Notes under the pieces: model-generated | The model's input: the letters and a program-made list of their open reading frames with translations, nothing else | Databases searched by the model: none | Told to the model about the DNA's origin: nothing | Position numbers and translations under genes: made by a program | Origin: Serinibacter arcticus | GTDB lineage: Bacteria; Actinomycetota; Actinomycetes; Actinomycetales; Beutenbergiaceae | Length of the DNA: 64,000 nucleotides | Reading direction: 5' to 3' | NCBI RefSeq assembly: GCF_003121705.1 | Contig: NZ_PYHR01000002.1 | Location: forward strand, 1,984,001 to 2,048,000 | In this document: in pieces, positions 8,246 through 16,294 of the stretch | Layout: the number at the start of each line of letters is the position of its first letter | How positions within the stretch are numbered: position 1 is the first letter of the stretch

Positions 8246-9510
8246 ATGAAGAGCACCCGCCTCCGCTGGGCCGTTCCCGCCGCCACCGTCGTGGCCGTCG
8301 GCGCCGCCTTCGCGATCCCGACCATGGTCACCGCAACCGCCGACGAGCTCCCCGCGACGACACCCGCCGAGCTCCTGGCCGACGTCGCCGCCGCCGAGCC
8401 GACGGCGATGTCCGGCACCGCCGTCTACACCGCCCGTCTCGGCCTCCCCGAGCTGCCGACCGAGGCGACGGGCGGCGCCGACCCCCTCAACCTCCTGTCC
8501 GGCTCCTCGACGATCCGACTCTGGACCGACGGCGCCGAGCGCTCGCGCGTCTCGCTCCTGGGCACGACGTCGGAGTACTCGACCGTCGTCGACGGCACCG
8601 AGGCCTGGACCTACTCCTCGGCCAAGAACGAGGTCGTCCACGTGAGCCTCGACGGCGCCGCGCTCGCGCAGCTCGACGAGCACGCGGCCAACGAGGCCGT
8701 CGCCCCGACCGACATCCCCAGCCCCGAGGTCCTCGCGGAGCAGGTCGTCGCCCTGGCGAGCCTCAGCTCCGAGGTCACCCTCGAGGAGAACGTCGTCGTC
8801 GCCGGCCGCGACGCCTACCAGCTCGTCATCTCCCCCGCGTCGAGGGTTCCCTCGTCGACCGGGTGGTCGTGGCGTTCGACGGCGAGACGCTCGTCCCGCT
8901 GTCGTTCCAGGCGTGGAGCGTGCGGGACTCCGCAGCTCCCGCTCTCGAGCTGGCCTTCACCGACGTGACGATGGAGGCGCCGAGCGACGCCGCCCTCGCG
9001 TTCTCCACCCCGGCCGGTGCGACGGTGCAGGAGAAGGTCATCGGCGCCGCGGACCTGGCCGGTGCCGAGGCCGGTGCCGCCACGGACACCGAGGCCGGCG
9101 CCGTCGATCCCGGGTCCTTCGACCCGAGCACGATGACGCCGGGCGCCGTTCCCCCGGACTTCCTCCCCGAGGGCATCAGCATCACCGGTCAGGGCTGGGC
9201 CACGGTCGTGGAGCGCTCCGGCGTCGACGTCGCCGGCCTCATCGCCGGTGACCCGGCCGCCATCGCCGACGACCTCGCCGACTCCCCCTGGGCCGGCCGC
9301 CCCGCCGAGGACCTCGCGCAGGAGTTCGCCGGTGACGGTACCGGCTTCGCCCTCGACGGCACCGCCCTGTACGAGCAGCTGACGACCCCGGTGGACGGCG
9401 GACGTCTGCTGAGCAGCGCGCTGCTCAGCGTGCTCGTGACCGACGACGGCCGCGTGCTGGTCGGCTCCGTGCCGGCCGACACGCTGCTCGCCACCGCCGG
9501 GCTGGCGTGA
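8246..9510 (+). pseudogene. LolA-like secreted protein of an ABC export operon, frameshifted
   Basis: The gene encodes an N-terminal signal/anchor (AVPAATVVAVGAAFAIP) followed by a beta-rich LolA/RseB-type region (TAVYTARLGL...SGSSTIRLWTDGAERSRVSLL). After about 8839-8846 the protein continues in another frame (RVVVAFDGETLVPLSFQAW) to the stop at 9510. One added base near GCGTCGAGG gives a continuous 421-residue protein. Actinobacterial LolA-like proteins are often encoded, as here, directly before a two-gene ABC-2 transporter; the GTG start of the ATPase overlaps this stop (GTGA). The role in envelope lipid or peptide handling is inferred from context. The frameshift may be a sequence error. 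Confidence 0.75.
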
Positions 9511-10559
9511 CCGCCCCAGCCACGGCGATGCGCGTACGCGACGGCGTCCCCACCTCGGGTGGGGACGCCGTCGTCCGCACGCACGGCCTGACCAAGCGGT
9601 TCCGCAGCGGCCAGGTGGCCGTCGACGGGATCGATCTCGAGGTGCCGCGCGGCGCCGTCTACGGCTTCCTGGGTCCGAACGGCTCCGGCAAGACGACGAC
9701 CATCCGCATGCTCCTCGGCCTCGTGCAGCCCACCTCCGGCGAGGCGCTCGTGCTCGGCACGCCGATGCCGGCGGGCGCCGTCGCCGTCCTCCCCCGCGTC
9801 GGCGCCCTCGTGGAGGGTCCGGCGTTCCAGCCCTACCTCACGGGGCGGAAGAACCTCGAGCGGCTCGACGCCGTCGACGCCACCGCCGACCCCCGCACCT
9901 CGAAGGCCCGCATCGGCGAGGCCCTCGAGCGCGTGGGGCTCGCGGCCGCCGCCGGCAAGCTCTACCGGCAGTACTCCCTCGGCATGAAGCAGCGGCTCGG
10001 CCTGGCCGCGGCGCTGCTGCGACCACGCGACCTGCTCGTCCTCGACGAGCCGACCAACGGTCTCGACCCGCAGGGCACCCGGGAGGTGCGTCACCTCGTG
10101 CGCGAGCTGGCCGACGACGGCGCGAGCGTCCTCGTCTCCTCCCACCTCCTCGCGGAGATCGACCAGGTCTGCACGCACGTCGGCGTGATGAGCCGCGGGA
10201 AGCTCCTGGTCCAGGGCGAGCGGAGCGCCGTCATCGCCGGCGGTCGCACCGCGAGCAACCGGGTCACCGTCACCACGCTGCCCGACCACGTCGACCGTGC
10301 GCGGGCCGCGCTGGCGCGTCTGGCCGGGACGACCACGGCCGTCATCGCCGCGCCACCAGGCGCGGGCGACGACGTCGGCCCCCTCGACGTCGACGGCGGG
10401 GTCGCACTGACCGCCGCGCTCGGCAGCGCTGTGCTGGCCGACGTCGCCCCCGCCCTCGTGCTGGCCGGGGTGCCGGTGCTGGGCATCGCCGTCGAGCGCC
10501 CGAGCCTCGAGGACGTCTTCGTCGAGCTGACCGGGGAGGGATTCGATGTCGCTCGCTGA
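9507..10559 (+). CDS. ABC-2 type transporter ATP-binding protein
   Basis: The 350-residue protein has Walker A GPNGSGKTTT, signature motif YSLGMKQRLGLA, Walker B LLVLDEPTNGLDPQG and the switch His (SSHLLAEI). The C-terminal extension after about residue 240 is typical of the CcmA/BcrA/DrrA-type ATPases that energise ABC-2 exporters. Its start overlaps the LolA-like gene by 4 bases, and its end overlaps the permease gene by 14 bases, so the three are translationally coupled. The cargo is unknown. Confidence 0.95.
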   Translation: MTAPATAMRVRDGVPTSGGDAVVRTHGLTKRFRSGQVAVDGIDLEVPRGAVYGFLGPNGSGKTTTIRMLLGLVQPTSGEALVLGTPMPAGAVAVLPRVGALVEGPAFQPYLTGRKNLERLDAVDATADPRTSKARIGEALERVGLAAAAGKLYRQYSLGMKQRLGLAAALLRPRDLLVLDEPTNGLDPQGTREVRHLVRELADDGASVLVSSHLLAEIDQVCTHVGVMSRGKLLVQGERSAVIAGGRTASNRVTVTTLPDHVDRARAALARLAGTTTAVIAAPPGAGDDVGPLDVDGGVALTAALGSAVLADVAPALVLAGVPVLGIAVERPSLEDVFVELTGEGFDVAR

Positions 10560-11442
10560 GACCACCGCCGACACCGCCGACGCCACGAGGTCCACGGCCG
10601 CCACCCCGTTCCCGCGCCGTCGCGGTGCGTTCGGGCGTCTCCTGCGCAGCGAGCTCGGGCTGACGCTCGGCCGCCGTCGCAACCAGCTCCTGCTCGCGCT
10701 GCTCACGGCCGTTCCGGTGCTCCTGGGGATCGTGCTCGCGATCGTCAGCGACAGCGCCTACGCGGGCCAGGGTCCGGGCTTCATCGACCGGGTCGCCGGC
10801 AACGGTCTGTTCCTCGTGGTGACGTCGCTGTTCCTGTGCACGCCGTTCCTGCTGCCGCTGGTGACGAGCATCGCCGCCGGTGACGCGATCGCGGGCGAGG
10901 CCGGCGCGGGCACGTTGCGCTACCTCCTCACGGTCCCGGTGCGGCGCGGCACGCTGCTCGCCGCCAAGGCGCTCGCCGTCATGGCGTTCATGCTCGTGGC
11001 GGTCGCGCTCGTGACGGCGGCGGCGCTGCTCGCGGGCGGACTGCTGTTCGGTTTCGACGACCTGTCGCTGCTGTCCGGGCAGGAGATCCCCCTGATGGAC
11101 GGCGTGCTGCGGATGCTCGGCGTCGCCGGCTACGTCGCGATGTCGCTGACAGGACTCGTCGCCGTCGGGCTCTTCTTCTCGACGCTCGCGGAGGTGCCGG
11201 TCGGCGTGATGGCGGCGACCGTCGTCGTCGCGATCGTCTCGACGGTGCTCGACTCGCTCCCGCAGCTGTCGGCGATCCACCCGTTCCTGCTCACGCACCA
11301 CTGGTTCGACTTCGCGGAGTTCCTGCGGTTCGAGGTCTCCTGGTCCCTGCTGGGCCAGGGGCTGGTCGTCCAGGCGGCGTGGGTCGCGATCTTCGGATCG
11401 CTCGCGTGGGCCCGCTTCACGACGGCGGACATCACGTCCTGA
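10546..11442 (+). CDS. ABC-2 type transporter permease
   Basis: The 298-residue integral membrane protein has six hydrophobic segments in the ABC-2 pattern: an N-terminal cytoplasmic arm (GRLLRSELGLTLGRRRNQ), then membrane helices including LVVTSLFLCTPFLLPLVTSI and AVMAFMLVAVALVTAAALLAG. It also has the characteristic loop GDAIAGEAGAGTLRYLLTVPVRR between helices 2 and 3. A GGGGAGGG ribosome binding site lies inside the end of the ATPase gene. A long hairpin 33 bases after the stop probably ends the operon. Confidence 0.92.
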   Translation: MSLAETTADTADATRSTAATPFPRRRGAFGRLLRSELGLTLGRRRNQLLLALLTAVPVLLGIVLAIVSDSAYAGQGPGFIDRVAGNGLFLVVTSLFLCTPFLLPLVTSIAAGDAIAGEAGAGTLRYLLTVPVRRGTLLAAKALAVMAFMLVAVALVTAAALLAGGLLFGFDDLSLLSGQEIPLMDGVLRMLGVAGYVAMSLTGLVAVGLFFSTLAEVPVGVMAATVVVAIVSTVLDSLPQLSAIHPFLLTHHWFDFAEFLRFEVSWSLLGQGLVVQAAWVAIFGSLAWARFTTADITS

Positions 11443-11474
11443 GAACGCCCGCCGGCATGGCGGCGGGCCGCATG

Positions 11475-11520
11475 ACGACGGCGGGGCGAGGGCTGGTCAG
11501 AGCCCTCGGCCCGCCGTCGT
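11475..11520 (+). terminator. hairpin after the LolA/ABC operon
   Basis: The arms 11475-11494 (ACGACGGCGGGGCGAGGGCT) and 11501-11520 pair at 19 of 20 positions around a 6-base loop. There is no T-run, as is common in high-GC actinobacteria. Nearly the same arms recur at 13425-13470. Confidence 0.75.
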
Positions 11521-11557
11521 GCTTCTCCCGTGGGGAGCGTCCTCCTACTGTGGAGAG

Positions 11558-11818
11558 ATGAGCCGCCACCCCGCACGGGCCTCCTCGCGCGCCCGGTCAC
11601 CGATCGCGTGGGCGCTGATCGTCTGCGGCCTCGTCTACACGGGCGTCTGGGTCGCGCTCCACTGGCCGTCCCTGGCTCTGCTCCCGGCGTTCGCACTCGT
11701 GGTACCGGGAGCCGCGATCCTCGGGAGCCAGTCGCGGCATCGGCAGGACGCGGAGCTCCCTCCCCAGCGACGCATGGACGGGAGCTACGAGGACACCCCC
11801 CGCGAGCAAGGTCGCTGA
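11558..11818 (+). CDS. small two-helix membrane protein
   Basis: The 86-residue protein has two hydrophobic segments (IAWALIVCGLVYTGVWVAL and LALLPAFALVVPGAAIL), separated by a short loop (HWPS), and basic flanks. This is a small hairpin membrane protein with the hydrophilic tail SRHRQDAELPPQRRMDGSYEDTPREQGR split across the C-terminus. A TGGAGAG ribosome binding site precedes the ATG. No family is recognised. Confidence 0.6.
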   Translation: MSRHPARASSRARSPIAWALIVCGLVYTGVWVALHWPSLALLPAFALVVPGAAILGSQSRHRQDAELPPQRRMDGSYEDTPREQGR

Positions 11819-11921
11819 CCCACCCGCGACGCGAGCACGAGGCGCAGCGCGCGGCGTACGAGGAGGGCTATCGGGGCGTACTCGGGATGGCCTACCTCTC
11901 CCTGCAGGGATGGCGGGCGCC

Positions 11922-12443
11922 TCAGCGGGAGCGGGACGTGGAGGCCTTCGTCCTGTCGTAGTGGCGCCGCGCCTTCATGCGGTTCCCGCACACGGCCATC
12001 GAGCACCACTGCGCACGGTTGCCGTGACTGCGATCGACGAGGAACAGGCGACACTCGGGGTTGCCGCACGGGCGGAGCCGGCCGGGTCGAGTCTTCTCGA
12101 GCTCGTTCCAGGCGATCACGGCACGGGCGGCCAGGAGGCTGTCGGCGGGCGCCTGCAGCGTCCACTCCACGACGCCGGCGCTGATCGAGGGGACCTGGCT
12201 GACGTGGAGGAGGAACGGGGTCAGCGACCTCGGGTCGCCCTCCCCGACCACGATGCTCCGAAGCACCTCGCGGACCGCGCGGACCTGCTCCACCTCGCGA
12301 CGCGTCCCGGTGCCCCCGTGCCGCACGGCCCAGGCGGCTGCCCGGGCGTCGTCGCCGAGAGCGTCCACGACGACGCCACCCTCCACCGGGGTGGAGTTGA
12401 GCAGCGCGAGAAGCGTGACCTCGTCCTCCGATACGTCTGCCAT
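11922..12443 (-). CDS. CGNR zinc-finger (ABATE-domain) transcriptional regulator
   Basis: The 173-residue protein has an N-terminal alpha-helical ABATE region (about residues 1-110) and a C-terminal CGNR zinc finger. The finger reads CGNPECRLFLVDRSHGNR followed by WCSMAVCGNRMKARRHY, giving four Cys ligands plus the family-naming CGNR motif. Such proteins are predicted stress-responsive DNA-binding regulators. It is divergent from a dehalogenase-like hydrolase across a 93-base gap holding symmetrical TAAC/GTTA-type half-sites, so it is probably a local repressor of that gene and of itself. Confidence 0.9.
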   Translation of the reverse strand: MADVSEDEVTLLALLNSTPVEGGVVVDALGDDARAAAWAVRHGGTGTRREVEQVRAVREVLRSIVVGEGDPRSLTPFLLHVSQVPSISAGVVEWTLQAPADSLLAARAVIAWNELEKTRPGRLRPCGNPECRLFLVDRSHGNRAQWCSMAVCGNRMKARRHYDRTKASTSRSR

Positions 12444-12450
12444 ACCCCGA

Positions 12451-12536
12451 GTCTAACCCTGTAAGTCCGCATTGACAGGTTAGGGATCACGACCTACGTT
12501 GGCCCTAACCACACAACCCGACCTCAGGAGTTAGAC
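12451..12536 (+). promoter_or_regulatory. divergent promoter/operator between the CGNR regulator and the hydrolase
   Basis: A perfect -35 TTGACA (12472-12477) and a TACGTT -10 (12495-12500) are 17 bases apart, reading toward the hydrolase. AGGAG at 12526-12530 is its ribosome binding site. Half-sites surround the promoter: GTCTAAC at 12451-12457, GTTAGGG at 12479-12485, CCTAACC at 12504-12510 and GTTAGAC at 12530-12536. The outer pair are exact reverse complements, and an imperfect palindrome TAACCCTGT/ACAGGTTA straddles the -35. The CGNR protein is the obvious candidate ligand, by inference. Confidence 0.65.
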
Positions 12537-13409
12537 ATGTCTCAGGTGCACCACCGCCACCGGACCGTCGACGGGCACCGCATCTTCTACCGCGAGGCGG
12601 GCGACCCGACCGCCCCCACGATCGTGCTCCTGCACGGGTACCCGACGAGCTCGTTCATGTTCCGTCACCTGATCCCGCTGCTCGCCGACCGCTTCCACGT
12701 CGTGGCTCCCGACCATCTCGGCTTCGGCCTCTCCGACGCACCGAGCACGAGCGAGGTCGAGTACACCTTCGACCTGCTGACCGACGTCACCGAGGCGCTC
12801 CTCGCCGATCTCGAGGTGGACCGTTACGCGATCTACGTCCAGGACTACGGGGCCCCCATCGGCTGGCGGCTGGCGCTGCGCCGCCCGGAGGCGATCACGG
12901 CGATCGTCACGCAGAACGGCAACGCGTACGACGAGGGTTTCGTCGAGCCCTTCTGGGAGCCGGTCCTGGCGTACCAGCGCACGCAGGACGCCGCGACCGA
13001 GGGGGCCATCCGCGAGGCTCTGGGCCTCGACGCGATCCGCTGGCAGTACGTGCACGGAGTCGCCGATCCCACGCTGATCGATCCGGAGGCCTGGGTCCAC
13101 GACCACGCCCTGATCTCGCGCCCCGGCAACGACCTCGTCCAGCTCGCGCTCTTCCGCGACTACGCCACCAACGTCGCGCTGTACCCCGATCTGCACGAGT
13201 ACTTCCGCACCAGCCAGGTGCCCGTCCTCGCCGTGTGGGGCGAGAACGACGAGATCTTCGGACCCGAGGGGGCTCGCGCTTTCGGCAGGGACCTGCCCGA
13301 CGCCCAGATCCATCTCGTTCCCGGCGGGCACTTCCTCCTCGAGAGCGCCGTCCACGACGTCGCCGAGCTCGTCCGCACGTTCCTCGGGCCGAGGCTCGCG
13401 GGAGCCTAG
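12537..13409 (+). CDS. alpha/beta hydrolase of the haloalkane dehalogenase / epoxide hydrolase type
   Basis: The 290-residue protein has the oxyanion motif HGYPTSS and the nucleophile elbow VQDYGAPIGWRLA, where the nucleophile is Asp instead of Ser. There is an Asp/Glu-rich strand (VWGENDEIFGP) and a terminal His in VPGGHFLLE. An Asp nucleophile points to haloalkane dehalogenases and epoxide hydrolases, both of which form an ester intermediate. The exact substrate cannot be told. It has a well-formed promoter and ribosome binding site and is divergent from the CGNR regulator. A strong hairpin follows 16 bases after the stop. Confidence 0.88.
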   Translation: MSQVHHRHRTVDGHRIFYREAGDPTAPTIVLLHGYPTSSFMFRHLIPLLADRFHVVAPDHLGFGLSDAPSTSEVEYTFDLLTDVTEALLADLEVDRYAIYVQDYGAPIGWRLALRRPEAITAIVTQNGNAYDEGFVEPFWEPVLAYQRTQDAATEGAIREALGLDAIRWQYVHGVADPTLIDPEAWVHDHALISRPGNDLVQLALFRDYATNVALYPDLHEYFRTSQVPVLAVWGENDEIFGPEGARAFGRDLPDAQIHLVPGGHFLLESAVHDVAELVRTFLGPRLAGA

Positions 13410-13424
13410 CCGGGGCACACCGCG

Positions 13425-13470
13425 ACGACGGCGGGGCGGGGGCTCCTGCGAACCCTCGCCCCGCCGTCGT
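13425..13470 (+). terminator. hairpin after the hydrolase gene, sister of the 11475 hairpin
   Basis: The left arm 13425-13444 (starting ACGACGGCGGGGCG) and the right arm 13452-13470 pair over about 18 positions around a 7-base loop. The arms are nearly the same as those at 11475-11520. A perfect 16-bp palindrome TCAGCGGTACCGCTGA follows at 13474-13489, in the gap before the oppositely oriented carboxypeptidase gene. Confidence 0.72.
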
Positions 13471-13509
13471 CACTCAGCGGTACCGCTGACGGGCGGCGTC
13501 AGCCGAGCG

Positions 13510-15966
13510 TCAACCGACCTCGACGACCTCGCTGCCCTCGGGGTCCACGTACCGGTAGAGGAACGCGGCGAACGCGTCCCGGGCGATCGGCGCGAGCGGC
13601 CGGTAGAGCGCCGTCCCGTCGTTGCCCTGCCAGCCCGTGGCCACACCGGTGTCGGCCAGCCAGGTGACCTCGGTGTAGAACGCGTCGCCCGGCGCGATGT
13701 CCGTGAACGGCGAGACGTCCGGGGCGTCGAACTCCGGCGACTGGGCGGTCCGGTACAGGAACGCGGCGATCGCGTCGCGCGCCACCGGCTCCAGCGGCCG
13801 GAACTGCTTGGTGCCGTCGGGCGCCGTCCACCCGGTCGCGATGCCCTCCTCGGCCAGCCAGGCGATCTCCCGGTAGAACTGGTTGTCCGTGGCGACGTCG
13901 GTGAACGGCGACACCTCGGGCAGCTCGAAGTCCGGGGAGTCGGCGAGTCGGTAGAGGAAGGCTGCGACGGCGTCGCGCGCGATGGGGTTGAGCGGACGGA
14001 ACTGCGTGCTGCCGTCCCCGTTCTCCCAGCCGGTGGAGATGCCGGCGTCGACGAGCCAGCGGATCTCGCGGAAGAACTGGTTGTCCGCCCCGACGTCGGT
14101 CAGGCGCAGCGGACCGGGCTCGAGCCAGCTCGTGTTCCACGGGCCCCAGTGTCCTGCGGCGTTCTTGGCGCGCACGTGCACCCACTGGCGCTCCCGCACG
14201 TCCCAGTCGGGCTGGAGGAGGCCGGTGAACGTCGTCGTCACGGACGGCTCGACGCTCGCGGCGACGGCGACGGCGGTGGCCGGGTCGCCCACGACGACCT
14301 CGACGTCGGTGACGGCGTGGGTCACCGGGCGGCGCGTCAGCGAGCCCGGGTGGGAGCCGTAGGTGTCGTCGCTGGCCGAGCCCACGACCGTGACGTTGCC
14401 GTCGACGTCGTAGGCCAGGGTGGCGTCGGTGACGGTCGGGCCGAGCGGGGAGACGTACGGGTCGGACGCCGCCTCGGCGCCGTACAGGAGCGCCGGCTTC
14501 GCGGCGTTCCAGAACGTCTCGGCGCGCGCGTAGGAGGGGAAGAAGCCGCCGGTCTGCGCGGTCCCGATCTCCCAGGTGTAGGCCGGGATGCCGATCTCGT
14601 CGTAGATCCAGTCGATGTCGTTGCCGGCGTTGTTGTAGAGGATCTCCCCCGCCTTGCCGGTGTTGAACTGGTTGAACGCGCTCTGGCGGAAACCGAGCGC
14701 CTTGATCGGCTCGAGGTTCGGCACGTTCGCGTTCCGGTCGTACGCGTAGGGGTAGATCACGTAGTCCGAGTAGGAGTGCAGGTTCACGTAGACGCCCTGC
14801 CGGTCCGCGGGGGCGGCCGTCTCGGTGCCCACCTTGAACTCGCCGAAGAGCTCCTTCAGGAGCGCGACCTGCGTGGCCGCCTCGGGCTCGGAGAACGGCG
14901 CCTCGCCCTTGTAGGTCGCGGCGTTGGGGTTGGCCGACGTGCTCTCGCCGCCCCACGCGGTGGCGTAGTTGCGGTTCAGGTCGATGCCCGGCTGCTGGCT
15001 GCTGTAGTTCGGCGACGTGCCCGTGAAGAGGGTGTCGTTGAGGTTCTTGCGCTGCCACGCCTTGGAGCTGTTGGGCGGAGTCGCGTCGCCCGCGGCGTTC
15101 GTGGGCACGGCGCCGGACAGCGCCGTCTCGACGACAGCGGCGCCGTCGGGGTTGTTCTGCGGTGCGACCCAGAGCTCGGTGGTGTCGAGCAGGTGGGTGA
15201 TCTCCGGGTCCGTGCCGTACCCGTCGATGACCTCGGTCGCGAATCGCCAGGCGAGCTCGGACGTGATGATCTCGCGCGGGTGCGCCTGCGCCGTCAGGTA
15301 GAACCTCGGCTTCTCGTTCGTGTGCTCGGACCAGTCGCCGTCGGTGTCGGCACCGGCCGTGATGCGGATCGCGAGCAGGTCGTGGCCGCCGCGGCCCTGG
15401 GTCTTGAGCCACGAGTCGCCGTAGTCGACGACCTCGACCAGGTCGCCGTAGGCCTCCTCCAGGTCGTAGAGGTACTGGGTGTGCGCAGCCACGGTGCGGT
15501 ACCCGCCGAAGAACGTCTCGTAGGAGTTGTCGGCGAGCAGCTCGGGGAGCGGGTAGCCGGTCGCGGCGCGGGCGGCGCTTCGCTGGCCGACGGCGGGACC
15601 GCCGTCGATGGCGTCGGCGTAGGCCACGTCCTCGACGATCTCGAGGCCGGCGCCGTCGAGCAGGTCGCGCGTCTCGGCGTCGCCGAGCACGGTGACCTGG
15701 GACTCGGTGGCGCTGACGACGTCGAGACCGTCGAGCACGCTCGACAGCGCCGCGGGGTCCAGGTCGCCCGGCTCGACGGTGAACAGCGTCGGGCCGGCGG
15801 CGGGGCCTGCCGGGTCGGCCGGATCGGCGGTCGCCGGGCCGGCCAGAGCGGCGAGACCGGCCGTGGCGACGGCGATGGCGGCCGCCGCGGCGCCGACGCG
15901 GGTGGCGCGTCGGGCTCGGGGCGGTCGCGGCGGTCGTGGCGGCTGTGGGGCGGTGGATCGAGACAT
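13510..15966 (-). CDS. secreted M14 zinc carboxypeptidase with three SLH domains
   Basis: The 818-residue protein has a basic N-terminus and a signal peptide (VGAAAAAIAVATAGLAALAG...ATA), a propeptide-like region, then a peptidase M14 domain. Zinc ligands are His and Glu of AHPREIITSE and the His of VNLHSYSDYV; the catalytic Glu is in YTWEIGTAQTGG; the substrate-binding DLNRNYATAWGG is present. A beta-rich domain follows, then three S-layer-homology repeats of about 65 residues, each with the pattern EIxWLxxxGIxTGW...RPLxPIARDAxAAFLYR. Such repeats tether proteins non-covalently to the cell wall. An in-frame upstream extension to 16152 was rejected because it places about 60 unlikely residues before the signal peptide, while GGAGAGG precedes the chosen ATG. 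Confidence 0.92.
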   Translation of the reverse strand: MSRSTAPQPPRPPRPPRARRATRVGAAAAAIAVATAGLAALAGPATADPADPAGPAAGPTLFTVEPGDLDPAALSSVLDGLDVVSATESQVTVLGDAETRDLLDGAGLEIVEDVAYADAIDGGPAVGQRSAARAATGYPLPELLADNSYETFFGGYRTVAAHTQYLYDLEEAYGDLVEVVDYGDSWLKTQGRGGHDLLAIRITAGADTDGDWSEHTNEKPRFYLTAQAHPREIITSELAWRFATEVIDGYGTDPEITHLLDTTELWVAPQNNPDGAAVVETALSGAVPTNAAGDATPPNSSKAWQRKNLNDTLFTGTSPNYSSQQPGIDLNRNYATAWGGESTSANPNAATYKGEAPFSEPEAATQVALLKELFGEFKVGTETAAPADRQGVYVNLHSYSDYVIYPYAYDRNANVPNLEPIKALGFRQSAFNQFNTGKAGEILYNNAGNDIDWIYDEIGIPAYTWEIGTAQTGGFFPSYARAETFWNAAKPALLYGAEAASDPYVSPLGPTVTDATLAYDVDGNVTVVGSASDDTYGSHPGSLTRRPVTHAVTDVEVVVGDPATAVAVAASVEPSVTTTFTGLLQPDWDVRERQWVHVRAKNAAGHWGPWNTSWLEPGPLRLTDVGADNQFFREIRWLVDAGISTGWENGDGSTQFRPLNPIARDAVAAFLYRLADSPDFELPEVSPFTDVATDNQFYREIAWLAEEGIATGWTAPDGTKQFRPLEPVARDAIAAFLYRTAQSPEFDAPDVSPFTDIAPGDAFYTEVTWLADTGVATGWQGNDGTALYRPLAPIARDAFAAFLYRYVDPEGSEVVEVG

Positions 15967-16294
15967 CAGGGGTACCTCTCCTCGGTCGGTCAGAACCCGG
16001 CGCGGGGGCGCCGTCAACACGAACCACGCACGTTGCGAGGTCCGCGTGAACACGGTCGACGCTACGAACGCCGCGGCGTCGCGCCGGGTCGTGAGCAAGA
16101 GCGTCCACATGTCGGGATTCGGACGGGGTCGACGTCCCCGATCGCGCGTCAACGGCTCGCCTGGCGAGACCAGCGGCCCGGGGTTGCGCGGTCGACGGCG
16201 GTGCGAGAGGGGGACCGGCTGCGTCGATGCGGGCCCCGACCGTGATGTCCGATCCCCGCCAGTTCAGGCCGCCCCGGTGGGCCACACTGGACGC
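15967..16294. other. 328-base divergent intergenic region
   Basis: The gap separates the carboxypeptidase start (minus strand) from the Ada/AlkA start (plus strand). No gene or RNA is evident. On the minus strand a TTGACG -35-like hexamer (16012-16017) has a weak TCTGAC at 17 bases spacing (15989-15994), possibly the carboxypeptidase promoter. No convincing promoter or Ada-binding box was seen for the plus-strand operon. Confidence 0.4.

Noticed and set aside
15967-16152. N-terminal extension of the carboxypeptidase to 16152
   Set aside because: It would bury the signal peptide behind about 60 atypical residues; the ATG at 15966 has a good ribosome binding site.
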